Source: Campanula takesimana (Eukaryota > Streptophyta > Magnoliopsida > Asterales > Campanulaceae). From it: a DNA stretch of 64,000 nt. The number at the start of each line of letters is the position of its first letter. The first letter of the stretch is position 1. The stretch spans positions 1,330,407-1,394,406 of the forward strand of contig JAOWBW010000086.1 in the NCBI GenBank assembly GCA_026119855.1. The letters are read 5' to 3'. Below, one piece after another: positions 21,600-33,155 of this stretch. The notes beneath the pieces are model-generated. The model did not search any database, was not told the origin of the DNA, and was given only the letters and a program-made list of their open reading frames with translations. Position numbers and translations under genes: made by a program.

Positions 21600-22470
21600 G
21601 AGCCCCTCGGCGACTTGGATTGCGAAGCAAAACGCGTCGACGAAAGTTAAAAACACCCGCAGAGGACATCACCAAGAAAAAGCAAAGACTCAATAAAAGC
21701 AGGAATTTGAAAATTGCGAGAGATAGTGGTGCGCTCCCTGTCTGAGCGGCTTTTGTTGATAGAGGGGGTGGCATGATCCGTTAGGTGAACCTGCCGGCTG
21801 AATATGTTGAATGAGGCCGTTAGTGAACCTTTGAACGAGGCTGTTAGTGAACCTTTGGAGAGGCCGTTGGTGAACCTTTGAAGAGGCCGTTAGTGAACCT
21901 TTGTAGAGGCCGTTGGTGAACCTTTGAGGAGGCCGTTAGTGAACCTGTGGAGAGGCTGTTGGTGAACCTTTGAGGAGACCGTTAGTGAACCTTTGAACGA
22001 GGCCGTTAGTGAACCTTTGGAGAGGCCGTTGGTGAACCTTTGAGGAGAGGCCGTTGGTGAACCTTTGAAGAGGCCGTTGGTGAACTTTGGAGAGGCCGTT
22101 GGTGAACCTTTGAAGAGGCCGTTAGTGAACCCCTGAATGAGGCCGTTGGAGAACCTTTGAGGACGAATCCGTTAGTGAAATCCGTTGATGAGGCCATTAG
22201 TGAACCCTTGAATGAGGCCGTTAGTGAACCATTGTAGAGGCCGTTGGTGAACCTTTTGGAGAGGCCGTTGGTGAACCTTTGGAGAGTCCGTTGGTGAACC
22301 TTTGAAGAGGCCGTTAGTGAACCTTTGAGGACGAATCCGTTAGTGAAATTCGTTATGAAATATTGCTTTGAAGTCACGTGCCACTTGGAGTCACACTTGA
22401 CTTTTGACTTGTGGGGTGCGGGCACAGTTGACCGCGACCAGAAGAATGTTCCTGCTGGGGATGAAATGTT
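21600..22470. other. Tat-B LTR-proximal non-coding region
   Basis: Bases 21600-21755 match the start of the window; a tandem array and then a block shared with Tat-A (near 22410-22470) follow. No gene is supported. Confidence 0.7.
21765..22345. repeat. Tandem array in Tat-B
   Basis: About twenty copies of a 25-28-bp unit built on gaggccgttagtgaaccttt, with ggtgaa variants and occasional gaggacgaatccgttagtg units. Copies differ by small indels. It occupies the same place as the Tat-A array but is unrelated in sequence. Not a CRISPR: there are no constant-length unique spacers. Confidence 0.85.
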
Positions 22471-22600
22471 GAGATTGACTCTTGAGGGGGGTATGGCACC
22501 CGTGACAGAACTTAGGGAGTTCGGAATCGGTGGGGAAACATTGATGCTGTGCATGGATTCTTGCATGGGAGACTGCTTCTGAACCTGCCTGATGATGGGA

Positions 22601-22694
22601 AGAGCGCGCGTCCAGACCTCGTTGTGGGATGCGCGCGCCGCGGATGAGTATGCCGGGGGGCGCGCGCCTGGCGCATAAGTTCAGCATATTTAAA
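22601..22694 (+). promoter_or_regulatory. Candidate promoter of the PMD gene
   Basis: Three CG-rich words (gagcgcgcgtc, gatgcgcgcgccgcgg, ggggcgcgcgcctggcgc) at 22601-22674, then TATTTAAA at 22687-22694 and the ATG at 22826. Inferred from order and resemblance to the LTR promoters. Confidence 0.45.
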
Positions 22695-22825
22695 CAGGCG
22701 GTTCACTGTTTTCGGGGAGTTTTCAAAATTTTAAAGAACCCTCCAAATTCCAAACCCAATTTTCGCGGAGAAATCACCCCAAAACACTTTCTTGCTGCTC
22801 TAGGATCAATTCCATCACAGAAACG

Positions 22826-25224
22826 ATGTCGGATCGTCAACAATCTCCTCCGTTCGATATGCCACAGGGGGAGGAGCCCGAAATTAGGGTTGAAGCTATG
22901 GACCCGAGCTTGCTTACCTTTCGGCCCCATACCCACATTTCTCATTTCGTGACATAGGGTTTGGTAAGAATGCTTCATTCTCTTTGCGATTTGTGCGCTT
23001 TTGGGGCTGTTCTGTTTTGCCTGTATTTTCCGCTGCAACTTCTTTTGTTGATCGTTGCTGTTTGTTGTTGTTGTTGTTGACTTATTGCACAAAACATGTT
23101 TGGATACCCATTTCCATGCCCACGCATTTGTATGCATGTTGGAATTTTCTGTTTTGGGTTTGTCTGTTTTTTTAGCCGTTGTGCTGACGAAATTTTCGTT
23201 GTTCCTTGTTCTTTTTCAGGAGTGGAGCCGCCTATTGGAGATTCGAGGCGGAGCTCATGGTCCAGTGGCCATTTGGAACAAATTGCCTGAAAATGTGAGG
23301 GATCGAGTTCAGGCTACCCACTTTGGCCTTTTTATCATTAGTCTGCCGGCACTGAAGAATGACCCGGACGTTATTCAGGCTTTTAGAGAGAGATGGTGGG
23401 ACACCACCCATACTTTTCATTTGCCCATGGGAGAGGTCACGATGACGCCCACAGACTTTACGGCATTGACTGGCCTGCCGTTTGCGGGGGAGCCTGTCCC
23501 TTTTGTTTTGAGGGGGACCCTTAGGACTGCCGACGAGCTGTTGGCTCTCGTTGACTGTGGCTTCCCGGTGAAGAATTTCCGGGTCACTTGGGGGAGCATC
23601 CGCCGATATTTTAGCATTCTTACAGCTGAGCCTCTGGGTGTCACTGCTGAGCGGGTCGATGCTGTGGCCCGTTGTTTCATATGGTACCTGTTGTCCCATA
23701 CTCTGTTTGCCAGTGGAGGGTCATCAGCTTCCTTGGCTTTGCTTGACTTGTTGGTAGACTTGGACCATGCCGGTTATTATAACTGGGGTGCAGCGGGCTT
23801 GGCTGCTTGTTATCACGGTATGGATCTGACCAGCCGCTCGACCACTAGCTCGGTCACGGGTTTCAGCCTGTTGTGGGAGGTATACTGCTTTCCCTTTTAT
23901 TTTCAGCCTTCTTGTCATTGCTTTACTGTATCTTTGAACTGTCATTTAGTTCTGCTCTTGTCTTTATTTTGCAGCTATGGGCCTTTGATGTCTTGGAGCT
24001 GCGGGACTTCAAGATTAACAGAGAGGGTCAGCCCCAGTATCCAGACTGTGTGAGGTGGTCATATAGGGAGAGGAATGTGAGGACTGGCACTGTTCCCATC
24101 AGCCTGCTTTCAGCTCGGCGCCACTTGGATTCTTTGAGGCCGGAGGCTGTCGCCTTTTCTTTGTTTCCGTGGAGAGCTATTTATGCCTTTATTGAGCATA
24201 CCCTGATTCCCACCCGCGCTCGAGGCTTCTGATGAGCTCAGTGGAGTGTATGTCAATGTATCTTGGGGATAGAGTGTTTTGGCAGCACGGTGGTCAGGTG
24301 ACGGACTTCCACCACCCTCCTAGGCCAGCGGTTCCTGATGTTCCGCCTTTCTGTCCTCGTAATTGGAGGGATCTTTCAGAGGCAGATCAGGCAGTCTACC
24401 CTTACGGGGGTTGATGCTGTCCCTTTCATTCATCTGGAGCAGGATTACAGTTTATTTCGGGAGCACAACCTCCAGCAGGGTTTCATGTTCACTGATCTGA
24501 GGGAGACCCATTTTGCTCCGCAGACTTCGGCCCGATTCTATCCCATCGGTGCTGGATATTGCTTCGATCCTCCTTTGCCTCCTCCCTACTACATTTATTC
24601 AAACTTCGGGGTCTTTGAGGAGCAGAGAGAGATTGTTCCCGAGGACATGTCACCAGAGAGAGAGCCTCCTGCTCAGGCTGCTATGGTATGTTTTTCTGAC
24701 CATCTTTGCATTTCTCAGTTCCAATCTTGTTTTTCTGTCCCTGATGCAATTTCATTTTCTGCCTCCCGTTGTAACAGGTACCGGTAGCTGCTTATAGGCA
24801 CTTGGGCAGACAGAACAAGGGGATGAGGAGGAGGCTCCGCCAGCTGGAGGAAAGGGTACTAGAGCTGTGCAGGGATATTGCTGCCATGACTAGAGATGCT
24901 GCTGGTGCTGTCTTTGGTGCTGCGAGAGGAGCTGCCCGAGGTGCTCGGGGCATGGGACGAGGCTGCAGGGATGCTTCACTGGACATTGATGAGGCTGTCT
25001 CTTCGGCGAGGCAGTCACTGAGCAGGAGTCTGAGCCGCGGAGGTAGCCATAGTAGGAGTAGAGCCAGCCAGAGCAGAGGTGGTGCGAGTTCGTCTCGGCG
25101 GGTGCAGAAGAGGAGCCGGCATGAGATCAGAGTTGAGGAGTCTGAGTCTGAGGATGATGATGATGATAATGATGATGAGGATGGCGATGATGATGAGGAG
25201 ACCGAGAGCGGCAGCAGGGGGTGA
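22826..25224 (+). pseudogene. Antisense plant mobile domain (PMD) gene with three introns, carried by Tat-B
   Basis: Four exons fit GT-AG introns 22964-23219, 23880-23974 and 24686-24777, all in phase 0. Exon 1 starts at ATG 22826 (MSDRQQSPPFDMPQGEEPE) but contains TAG at 22955-22957. Exon 2 holds the PMD core: HGPVAIWNKLPENVRDRV, GEVTMTPTDFTALTGLPF, and a WYLLSHTLFASGG block. Exon 3 continues it but has two compensating indels, near 24230 and 24405. Exon 4 ends in an Arg/Ser-rich, then Asp/Glu-rich tail. PMD proteins such as MAIN in plants act in silencing and genome stability; PMD ORFs antisense in Tat elements are known. Function in this element is unknown. Confidence 0.75.
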
Positions 25225-25525
25225 GCACAGTGCTGGTGATGATGTGCCCGAGCTGAGGGATTGAAACACCTTTTTCTTTTGCCTGTAATAACATTTAACA
25301 TGTATTTACAATCCTAGTTATCTTACTACTCATTTTATGATTTATTAGCGACTCGATCTTAGATGTCGACTCTTTACAAACAAATGTGTGCCCAAAGAAT
25401 GCTTGTTGTTGATGCTTGAACTCCTTTTTGCTGCTGGGATTTGATTTTGCTGCAGGTTGGATATGTTGAAGTACTTGGGTTCTGTTCTGGACTGGCAAGG
25501 GCTATTTCTGTCTGAACTGCTGTCA

Positions 25526-25655
25526 AAGGCGCGCACGTTGGGCCTTGCTTGTGGGAGGCGCGCGTTGTGAAGCCTTGGTCGGAGGCGCGTGCTTCTGGCC
25601 TGCTGAATTACAGCCCCTTTCTTTTTCTGATAAGAATGTTCCAACAGCTATAAAT
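25526..25655 (+). promoter_or_regulatory. Candidate promoter of the small Tat-B antisense ORF
   Basis: Three CG-rich words at 25526-25594 (aaaggcgcgcacg, ggaggcgcgcg, ggaggcgcgtgcttc), then ccaacagctataaat with TATAAAT at 25649-25655, and an ATG 84 bp further on. The word aacagctata is shared with the Tat-A antisense promoter. Confidence 0.45.
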
Positions 25656-25738
25656 TTTGAACCATTTTCGACCAGAATGGTCACACATCATTCTTTTGCA
25701 AACACTTTCTCCTCCTAAACCACAAAATTCTTGTCATA

Positions 25739-26178
25739 ATGGCTCCAATGACTTTCTCTTTTGAAGTCAAGGTTTTCGTCCCCAAGGGTGAGAAGTCCGT
25801 TCCAATGGTGAATGCCGTTCCAGCTGTGGGGTCCGTCTCGATGGTGGAGAAGCGTCCGAGCGTTTTTGATCGTTTGGGAAGGCCCAATGACGATGTTGTT
25901 GACCCCGTGAGACCGGTGATTCATGTGCGGGACTATAGACCCCGTCATTTTCCCAAGAAGAAGAAAGGTAAGGGAAATTCCTCCCATGTGTGGAAACGTC
26001 CCATGGTTGTCCCGCTAAGGCTCCGCTTGATAAGGTCAGAGGGAAAGCTGTTGATGAAGGTCCATCCCGTCCTAGCGTTTTCTCCCGTCTTGGCGGTCCC
26101 AAGAATGTTCCGTCCCCATCCAAGAAGACTAAAGGGCATAACAAGAAGCAATGGGTTCCCAAACCTAAGAAAGATTAG
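25739..26178 (+). pseudogene. Second antisense ORF of Tat-B, with SVFxRLG motifs
   Basis: Starts MAPMTFSFEVKVFVPKGE (ATGG context). A first motif RPSVFDRLGRPND is followed by a Lys-rich stretch (FPKKKKGKG). After a frame change near 25990-26010 a second motif RPSVFSRLGGPKN and a basic end QWVPKPKKD are read to a stop at 26176-26178. The repeated SVFxRLG word also occurs in gag-linked proteins of other plant gypsy elements, as far as I know. About 145 residues if the frame change is bridged. No function assigned. Orientation is antisense to pol and parallel to the PMD gene. Confidence 0.55.
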
Positions 26179-26618
26179 ATTTTTCTTTGTACCCCAAGAG
26201 ATTCCAATTAGATTAGACCACTTTGTTTTAGGATTTAATGTTTTGATGTCTTTTGTTGCTCAATAAATCCGTTGTAATGGCTTGAATAATTCATTGAATG
26301 AATAAAAATTGCATCTTGTTATTTGAAGTGAATTGGGTATTTTGATATGTTTTAGACCGCACCCGAAGGTTGCCTACGTTCCTCCAGTTGGGAGGCTCAG
26401 GTCTCCGTAGTTCAAACAAACAAAGACCTTTTTTTTTTTTTTTGTGTGTGCACCCTGTTTTTTGCCTAGACCGCCCTTTCGGGTTTTCAATCTAGCGGGC
26501 TTCTTTTTTGCACGTGCTCTAATTTTTGCCTAGGCCGCCCTTGCGGGTTTTCAACCTAGCGAGCGATTTTTTTTTTTATTTTTATTTTTATTTTTTTAAT
26601 TTTTTTTAGTTTTGTTTA
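26179..26618. other. Tat-B region between convergent genes, with duplicated hairpin word
   Basis: From about 26389 the sequence rejoins that of Tat-A (gaggctcaggtctccgtag). Bases 26462-26563 hold the same two hairpin words as 2005-2105, flanked by T-rich runs. No gene seen. Confidence 0.6.
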
Positions 26619-27668
26619 TTAAGCATAGAACCTCTTGAGCTTGTCGAGGTTGACCTCCTTTGGCAGCTGGTCACCATCTAAATCCACGAGTTGGACTGCA
26701 CCGCCGCTTAGTATCCTTTTGACCACGTACAGACCGATCCATCGGGGTCCCCATTTCCCCAGGGGATTCATGGCATTAGGAGGATGTTGTCTTAAGACCA
26801 AATCTCCCACATTGATGTTTCGAGGCTTCACTTTTTCGAAAGCTCTTGCCATCCTTTGCTGATACGCCCTTGTGCGTTCGAGTGCTCTTAGCCTTTTCTC
26901 ATCGAGTACGGCTAGCTGCTCATATCGACTTTGCATCCAGCCGACCTCGTTGAATTGATTCTCGAGGAGGACCCGTAGAGATGGGACTTCAAGTTCGATT
27001 GGGAGTACGGCTTCAGAACCATAGACTAATGCATAAGGAGTTTCTCCTGTTGCTGACCGTATTGATGTGTGATAGCCCCACAATGCTAATGGTAGCTTCT
27101 CGGGCCAATCCCTTCCTGTTGAGGCCATTTTCTTGACGATGGTCTCGATGGTTTTATTTGCTGCTTCAACCGCGCCATTTGCTTGGGGACGGTAAGGAGA
27201 TGACTTGTGCTTGGTGATCTTGTATTCTACCAAAAGTGCATCCATTTCCTTCTCAAAGTGAGAGCCGTTGTCGGAAATGATTTCATGAGGCACGCCGTAT
27301 CGGCACATGATATTAATCTTTACAAATTCGGCCACTTTCTTGGCGTTGAGGGTCCGATATGCTTGTGCTTCGACCCACTTTGTGAAGTAATCGACGGCCA
27401 CTAGGACGAATGACTGCCCGTTGCTTCCGGCAGGATGGACTTTACCGATGATGTCTATCCCCCAACAAGAGAAAGGCCAAGGTGTGACCATGTTGTAAAG
27501 TTGCGAGGGTGGAGCGTGTTGCAGATTAGCATGGAATTGGCACTTGGCACACCTTTTGACTTTCTCAATACAGTCTCGTTCCATAGTGCTCCAATAGTAA
27601 CCAATGCGGAGTATCTTCTTGACCAGCATAAACCCATTCATGTGGGGTCCACACTCTCCTTCGTGCAC
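26619..27668 (-). CDS. Tat-B integrase
   Basis: The longest intact pol piece of Tat-B (about 350 codons). Zinc region HEGECGPH and CAKCQ; catalytic core GIDIIG, ISDNGSHF and GAVEAAN all present; C-terminal region ends KLKRFYA. It starts inside the zinc-binding domain; upstream sequence is frameshifted, so it could not be made as part of a full polyprotein. Confidence 0.88.
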   Translation of the reverse strand: MHEGECGPHMNGFMLVKKILRIGYYWSTMERDCIEKVKRCAKCQFHANLQHAPPSQLYNMVTPWPFSCWGIDIIGKVHPAGSNGQSFVLVAVDYFTKWVEAQAYRTLNAKKVAEFVKINIMCRYGVPHEIISDNGSHFEKEMDALLVEYKITKHKSSPYRPQANGAVEAANKTIETIVKKMASTGRDWPEKLPLALWGYHTSIRSATGETPYALVYGSEAVLPIELEVPSLRVLLENQFNEVGWMQSRYEQLAVLDEKRLRALERTRAYQQRMARAFEKVKPRNINVGDLVLRQHPPNAMNPLGKWGPRWIGLYVVKRILSGGAVQLVDLDGDQLPKEVNLDKLKRFYA

Positions 27669-28395
27669 TTCACATATTATCTCTTGAGCTTCAGTCTTAT
27701 TGGCGCATAAGAGATTGATCCCGTCGTGGTGTCTTTTGTAGACTCGGTCTCCAATCAGTACGTACCGAGAGGCTAGCCTTTACAGAGCCGCTTGAGACTT
27801 CTTATTGCTATTCTCGGGATAAGTGTCATCTTTGAGGAAATTCATGATATCCGAATACCACGGGGAGTTGTTTGAACCTCGTTGATCTCGATACTCATGC
27901 AGTACGCCGGAATGTTCCTTCGGGAATTTTGAAAGGCTTCACCATTTTCCCTTTGGCATTTCGACTAATGAAGCTATGGTGGCCAGTGCATCGACGAAGC
28001 GATTTTTATCCCTTGACAGGTAGTTGAAAGTGATCTCTTGGAATTGTCCAACCAATTCTTCAAGGTACTGACCATACTGTTGGAGGGTCGGGTCTTGGAT
28101 TCGCCATTTACCCGATTGCTGATTGATAAGGAGCAAAGAGTCGCCGAATACTTCTAGTTCCGCGACGTTTCTTTCGAGAGCTGCTTCGAGTCCTGCTATG
28201 CATGCTTCGTACTCGGCGATGTTGTGGTAGCTTCGAATTCCAGACGGATGGCAATGGGAGTGTATATGTCTTTTGGATCGACAAGCAATACTTCTCTACA
28301 AAAAACCGTGTTTATTGGCGCGCCATCGAAAAAAAGTTGCCACATATTTTCCTCGGTTGCAGTACAAATTAAATGCTCGTCGGGGAACTGTACGT
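27669..28395 (-). pseudogene. Tat-B archaeal-type RNase H region, broken
   Basis: Pieces equivalent to 3160-3920 of Tat-A are spread over several frames; for example QQSGKWRIQDPTLQQYGQ and RDKNRFVDALATIAS are at 28136-27939. Single-base losses relative to Tat-A are visible near 27870, 27925 and 28228, and the region around 28295-28315 is rearranged. Confidence 0.8.
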
Positions 28396-29865
28396 CTTCC
28401 CCTCTTCACTTCGTCACACGGGAATTCGGCAAGCTGATCACTGAACACTTTTCCCCTGATGGATTTTAGTGTGACGTAAGTGATATCATAGCCGGCGAGC
28501 ATGAAGTACCATTTGGCTATTCTTGTTGACATGAAAGGCTTCTCGAAGATGTAGCGGAGCGGGTCCACCTTTGCTACTAGCTTGATCGGAAAAGCTTCCA
28601 TATAGTGTTTGAGCTTTTGAGTAACCCAAACCAATCCTGCACATGACTTCTCTAAGACAGAGTAGTTCTTTTCGCCTCCTTGGAATCGGCGACTGACAAA
28701 ATAAATGGCATTCTCCTTTGTGGACTCTCGTTGACTCTTGTGCTAACATAGCCCCTAGGGCTTCATCATTGACAGTGAGATAGATCAAAAGAGGCTTCTC
28801 CTTGTGCGGAGGAACTAGAACAGGAGGGCACATCAAGTAATGCTTCACTTGGTCGAAGGCTTCTTGGCACGCGTCGGTCCATTCTAAAGCCACATTCTTC
28901 TTGAGTAGCTTGAAGATTGGCTCGCACATGGAAGTGAGTTGGTGCACAAACCGACTGATGTATTGCAGTCTGCCTATGAAACCTTTGATCTCTTTCTGCG
29001 TCTTTGAGGAGGCATGTCAATGATTGCCTTGATTTTGGAGGGATCTACTTCAATTCCCCTTTCAGTGACCATATAGCCAAGGACTTTTCCTCGGATAACC
29101 CGAACGTGCACTTTGCAGGGTTGAGCCTCATCTTGTGTTGACGAAGCCTTTCGAAGAACTTGCGGAGATCGATTAAATGTTGACCATCGGTCCCTTGGAG
29201 TGAATGATCATGTCATCCACATAGACCTCGATTTCTTTGTGAATCATATCGTGGAACAAGTCTGTCACGGCTCTTTGGTAGGAAGCCCCAGCATTTCTTA
29301 ACCCAAATGGCATGACTGTGTAGAAAAAGGTACCCCACGGTGTTGTGAAGGCTGTCTTATGTTGATCTCCTTCGGCCATGAGAATCTGATTGTACCCAGC
29401 GAACCCATCCACGAATGAGCAACCTCGTAGGCAGCAGTGGAGTCGACCAGCATGTCGATATTAGAGAGTGGAAAATCATCTTTTGGGGAAGCTTTGTTCA
29501 AATCCCGGAAGTCCACACAAACTCGAACCTTTCCGTTTGCCTTTCTGACTGTCACGATGTTGGCTAACCATGTCGGATACTCGATAACCTTGATGAAACC
29601 CACACTGAGGAGCTTCTCGATCTCTTCTTTGACTTGCAGAGACCATTCTGGCTTGATCTTTCTGAGCTTCTGCTTTACTGGCTTGGCATCTTCTCTTATC
29701 GGAATTCTGTGCTCCGCTACCTTTCTGTCCAAACCCGGCATGTCTTTGTATGACCATGCGAACACATCCACGAACTCCCGTAGTAGTGCAGTCAATCTGT
29801 CTCTGTCGTCCCCCTTGAAGAAGCTTCCGATCTTAGTTTCCCTTGGCTCTTCGTCGGTACCCAGA
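28396..29865 (-). pseudogene. Tat-B reverse transcriptase and first RNase H, broken
   Basis: RT blocks are recognisable (FRDLNKASPKDDFPL, MPFGLRNAGASYQRAV, catalytic YVDD in VYVDDMIIHS), but the frame is broken near 28730, 29005, 29100, 29190 and 29420, mostly by single-base losses relative to Tat-A. The RNase H1 block (YLTVNDEALGAMLAQE) survives at about 28790-28740. Not translatable as one protein. Confidence 0.85.
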
Positions 29866-30643
29866 TTAACAACATGCAATTCTTCATCAGCCCCTGGACC
29901 ATTTTCACCACGACTACGGACTTGTTGAGCAAGTTCATTTAAGTATGTTGTGTTTTCGTGGTCTATTTCATCATAATTTGAATCGTTATTAACTTGTTCA
30001 TTAAGTTCATTATTAGTTAATTCATCATTTATGATATTTGCAATCTCAAGGTACTCAGAAATATCAAATTTTTCATTAGCAAAGAAAGGAAACACCACGC
30101 TCGGCTATGGCCTCCATATCCTCTTGGGTGATGGTATTAGAGACACTCTCGGACTCGAAAGTAAGTGTGAGCCGCTCTTCCTTTGTTGCTGTGCGGGGTA
30201 TGCAACCCATTTCTTGGACTAAGAATTCTTCGAATACCACGGGCCCTTTCGTAGAATACCAATTGTTAATCGGCTCGAAGCTTTGCGGGATCTCACTGAT
30301 AGTCTCATTCATGATGACGGTGTCATGGATGGCGTTGACTTGGCATTCATTCATTATGGCAAGCTCTTCGAACATGGAGGCTAAATCTGTCAGTTCTTCC
30401 CCCACGATGATTTCTGTCTCGGACTCTATAGTCACCTTCCTTCCCCACCATTTACGGGGCGACATGGTAGTTGGTTCCCTTTCGGATTTCTGGATCTCAC
30501 AATCGGAGAAGATTTCGAGACCGGGCTTTTTGACACCCTTATTGTTAACCCATGGCTCGGGAAAGATCATGTATGGAACGTCTTCCCCTTGGCGGACAAA
30601 ATAGCCATTCAACGTCTTGCGGTAAGGCCTTAGATTAGGGACC
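29866..30643 (-). pseudogene. Tat-B pol linker between protease and reverse transcriptase
   Basis: A Tat-specific acidic linker: YFVRQGEDVPYMIFPEPW at the N-terminal side, then WYSTKGPVVFEEFLVQEMG, and an Asn/Glu-rich stretch ending in DEELHVVNL before the RT. One frame change is near 30095. The function of this linker is not known to me. It marks the position hit by copia in Tat-A (29872-29876 here). Confidence 0.7.
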
Positions 30644-31503
30644 TCATAACGACGGCCTTCTTACGAGCTCGGGCCTTTCATTCTTGATCGCTTGCTCTTG
30701 TTTCAAGTCTTCTCTGGAAGGCTCGTACCCCAAACCGAATGTGTTCTTGACAAATGGGACTTGCACAGGATGTGGATTCCTTGTTGATATTTCCCTAAGC
30801 CTAAACCAGGGAAGTAGTCCATATTCCTCATCATGCGGAGGACTTTGTGATTGCTGGGGGTCCATAATCCATTTCCCCCTTCTTTGTCAATGGCGTTGAT
30901 TGAGACGCCGGAGAGAGTGGAGTCTGGTAAACCATGCTGAACTTGGTGGACGGGCTCACCTTTTCTGTGGATGGTGACGTTTTCGGCTATGACGGTCACT
31001 ATTTCATCACCATTTCGGATCTTGACACATTGATGGAGAGTTGACGGGACGGCATTAGAACTGTGAATCCATGGTCGACCCAAAAGCAAGTTGAACGAGG
31101 CCGGGATGTCAAGCACTTGGAATGGAACGGACATGACCATGCTCCCAAACTCAATGTCTATTTCGATCATGCCCATGACTGTACGGGCAGTGCTATCATA
31201 ACCTCGGATTACTTGAGTAGAAGGCTTCAAATCGGAATCCTTAAGCCCCAGTATGCCCATGATTCTGCTAGGCATGAGGTTGAGTGCAGAACCACCGTCC
31301 ACTAAGACTCTTGAGATGGGCCTCCCCCTTGCTCGTACCTTGAGGTAAATAGCCTCGTTGTGGTCGGAACCGAATGGTGGAAGGTCCATATCGGCAAAGG
31401 TGATGACGTTGCCAAAATGAATGTGACCGATCATTGCCGTGAGGTCCTCGGGAGTAGTATCGGGACAAATTGATGTATCATCGAGATTGCGGATGACAAG
31501 ATC
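30644..31503 (-). pseudogene. Tat-B protease region
   Basis: Retropepsin-like active site in RVLVDGGSALNLMPS (DGG form), downstream FNLLLGRPWIHSSNAVPSTL, and a Gly-rich FPGLGLGKYQQG segment. It would process the polyprotein. Open from the in-frame TGA after gag (31506-31504) to about 30703, then frameshifted. Confidence 0.8.
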
Positions 31504-33155
31504 TCAGTGTTTCTTTGAGGATGCAATGAGGTCCCAAATAGAGATGTTGGCTTGAGTTTTCTTGAGTTGGACAAGTAGAGGATCTTCGGGAGTGTCGCGA
31601 GCTTGCGGCCTTTGAGAAGAGGAGCTTGGTGCGGAAGTGGAAGGGTTGCTTGCTATGACTCGACCGGATCGAGTTAGCATGTTGACGTTCCCATCTTGCT
31701 TCTTTTTCCTATTCTCTAGTACTTCCCTCATTACCTCATCGTAAGTTACAACATAACAAGAATTGTCAAGTTTATTCATAACATTAGGGCCCCCATCACA
31801 ATTGGGATTGAATGGGTGGTCCCCTCGAGTTCTCCTATCTCTATTACATTGACATGTTCGTCATTAGTCACTACAAATTCTTTCTTGTCTATGAGATCTT
31901 GAATGACATTGCGGAGAACGAAGCATTCCTCGGTGGTGTGGCCACTATATTGGTGGTAGCCACAATATTTGTGGTGAGCATGATTGGGGTGACCGTCTTG
32001 GGTTGGTACCTTGTACGGGTGTGACTTGACCCTTTGCTTGAGGACTTCGAGCTTCAGTCATGCCTTGGAGAGGCGTGTAGACACGGTCATTTCGAGACTT
32101 CTTCCCTTGGGGTGGAGGAACCTTTTTGTAATTCCCCTTATCGATAGTGACGGCGTTGACCGAGGCCTCTTTTGTGGAGTTGGAAGCGGCCTTGTAGCGG
32201 TAGCTAGGAGCACTTTTCTTCACTTCTTTGAGCAACTCGTCCATTCGGACCCCCGCCTCATACATTTGGGAGAAATCCGCATAGCAAGCCCCACTTAGGT
32301 GGGTGCGGAGATCAATTTTGAGACATTTGAGAAAGATATCCATTTGCTCCTTGGTATTTGGCCTTTCCACAATCTCGGAGAGTTTATCATTCCATCTCCT
32401 TGTGAAGTCGATGAAGGACTCGTGGTCTCGTTGAGTAGTGTTCTCTAGCTCTTTCCTTGTGGGCCGGTGAGTGGTGTTGCCTTGGTATTGGTTCTTGAAG
32501 GCAAGCATGGCGGAGTCCCAATCAAGACGGACAGTGAGCGGGAGAGTAGCATACCAATCTTTTGCCGCCCCCTCGAGAGTGAGAGGAAAGCATTGAGCCA
32601 TCACCTTGGGAGAGACCTTCTTCGGAACCATTGCCCAAATATAAGTCTCAATGTGAGCCATAGGACAAGAGTTTCCCTTGAATTTGCTTATGTCGGACAT
32701 CTTGAACTTATCAGGAAGAGCGGCCATAGTACTCATGAGGATGGATGATTGATAAAGGCTTGTGTCGGAGCCTTTCCCCATGTTGAGCCCATTGAATTTT
32801 TGGTCGATGTAGGCCATGATAGAATCCACCATTTTGGGCTCATTGTTCTCGGAACTTGGCTCTCTCACTTTCTTGGTGTGGGTGTTGACATAAGGACTTT
32901 TGAACAAACCTTCGGTCCATTCGGATTCGTCATCGTTATTTTTGCTCTTCCCCTTGGCAAGATTAATGAGCTTTTCTTTCATTAGGTCCATCTCGGCCCG
33001 TGGGCCTCCCTTTGGCTGTCGAGGTGGGATTTCCAAATGTCGTCTTTGCTTTGCGCCTCCTTATTAAGGATGGAGACTTGCTCTTGGAGGATTTGGACCA
33101 TGGTTGCGAGTTGCTCGAGAGTCATGGTATTGTTGGTGTTGGAGACGCCGGCCAT
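31504..33155 (-). pseudogene. Tat-B gag, frameshifted
   Basis: ATG at 33155-33153 (MAGVSNTNNTMTLEQ). A 1-base loss near 33000 shifts to the frame carrying the capsid-like core: FKGNSCPMAHIETYIW, LTLEGAAKDWYATLPL, YQGNTTHRPTRKELE. Further indels near 31940-32060 disrupt the CX2H-type zinc region that is intact in Tat-A. The C-terminal part ends SIWDLIASSKKH before TGA at 31506-31504. Confidence 0.85.

Noticed and set aside
196..22345. CRISPR-like look of the arrays at 196-583 and 21765-22345
   Set aside because: No constant-length unique spacers; units abut each other, and the setting is a plant retrotransposon.
22391..22706. Minus-strand frames over the PMD upstream region
   Set aside because: Short, no domain, and they overlap the CG-word promoter cluster on the other strand.
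25015..25301. Ile- and Ser-rich minus-strand frames
   Set aside because: Shadows of the Asp/Glu-rich and Arg/Ser-rich tail of the PMD exon 4.
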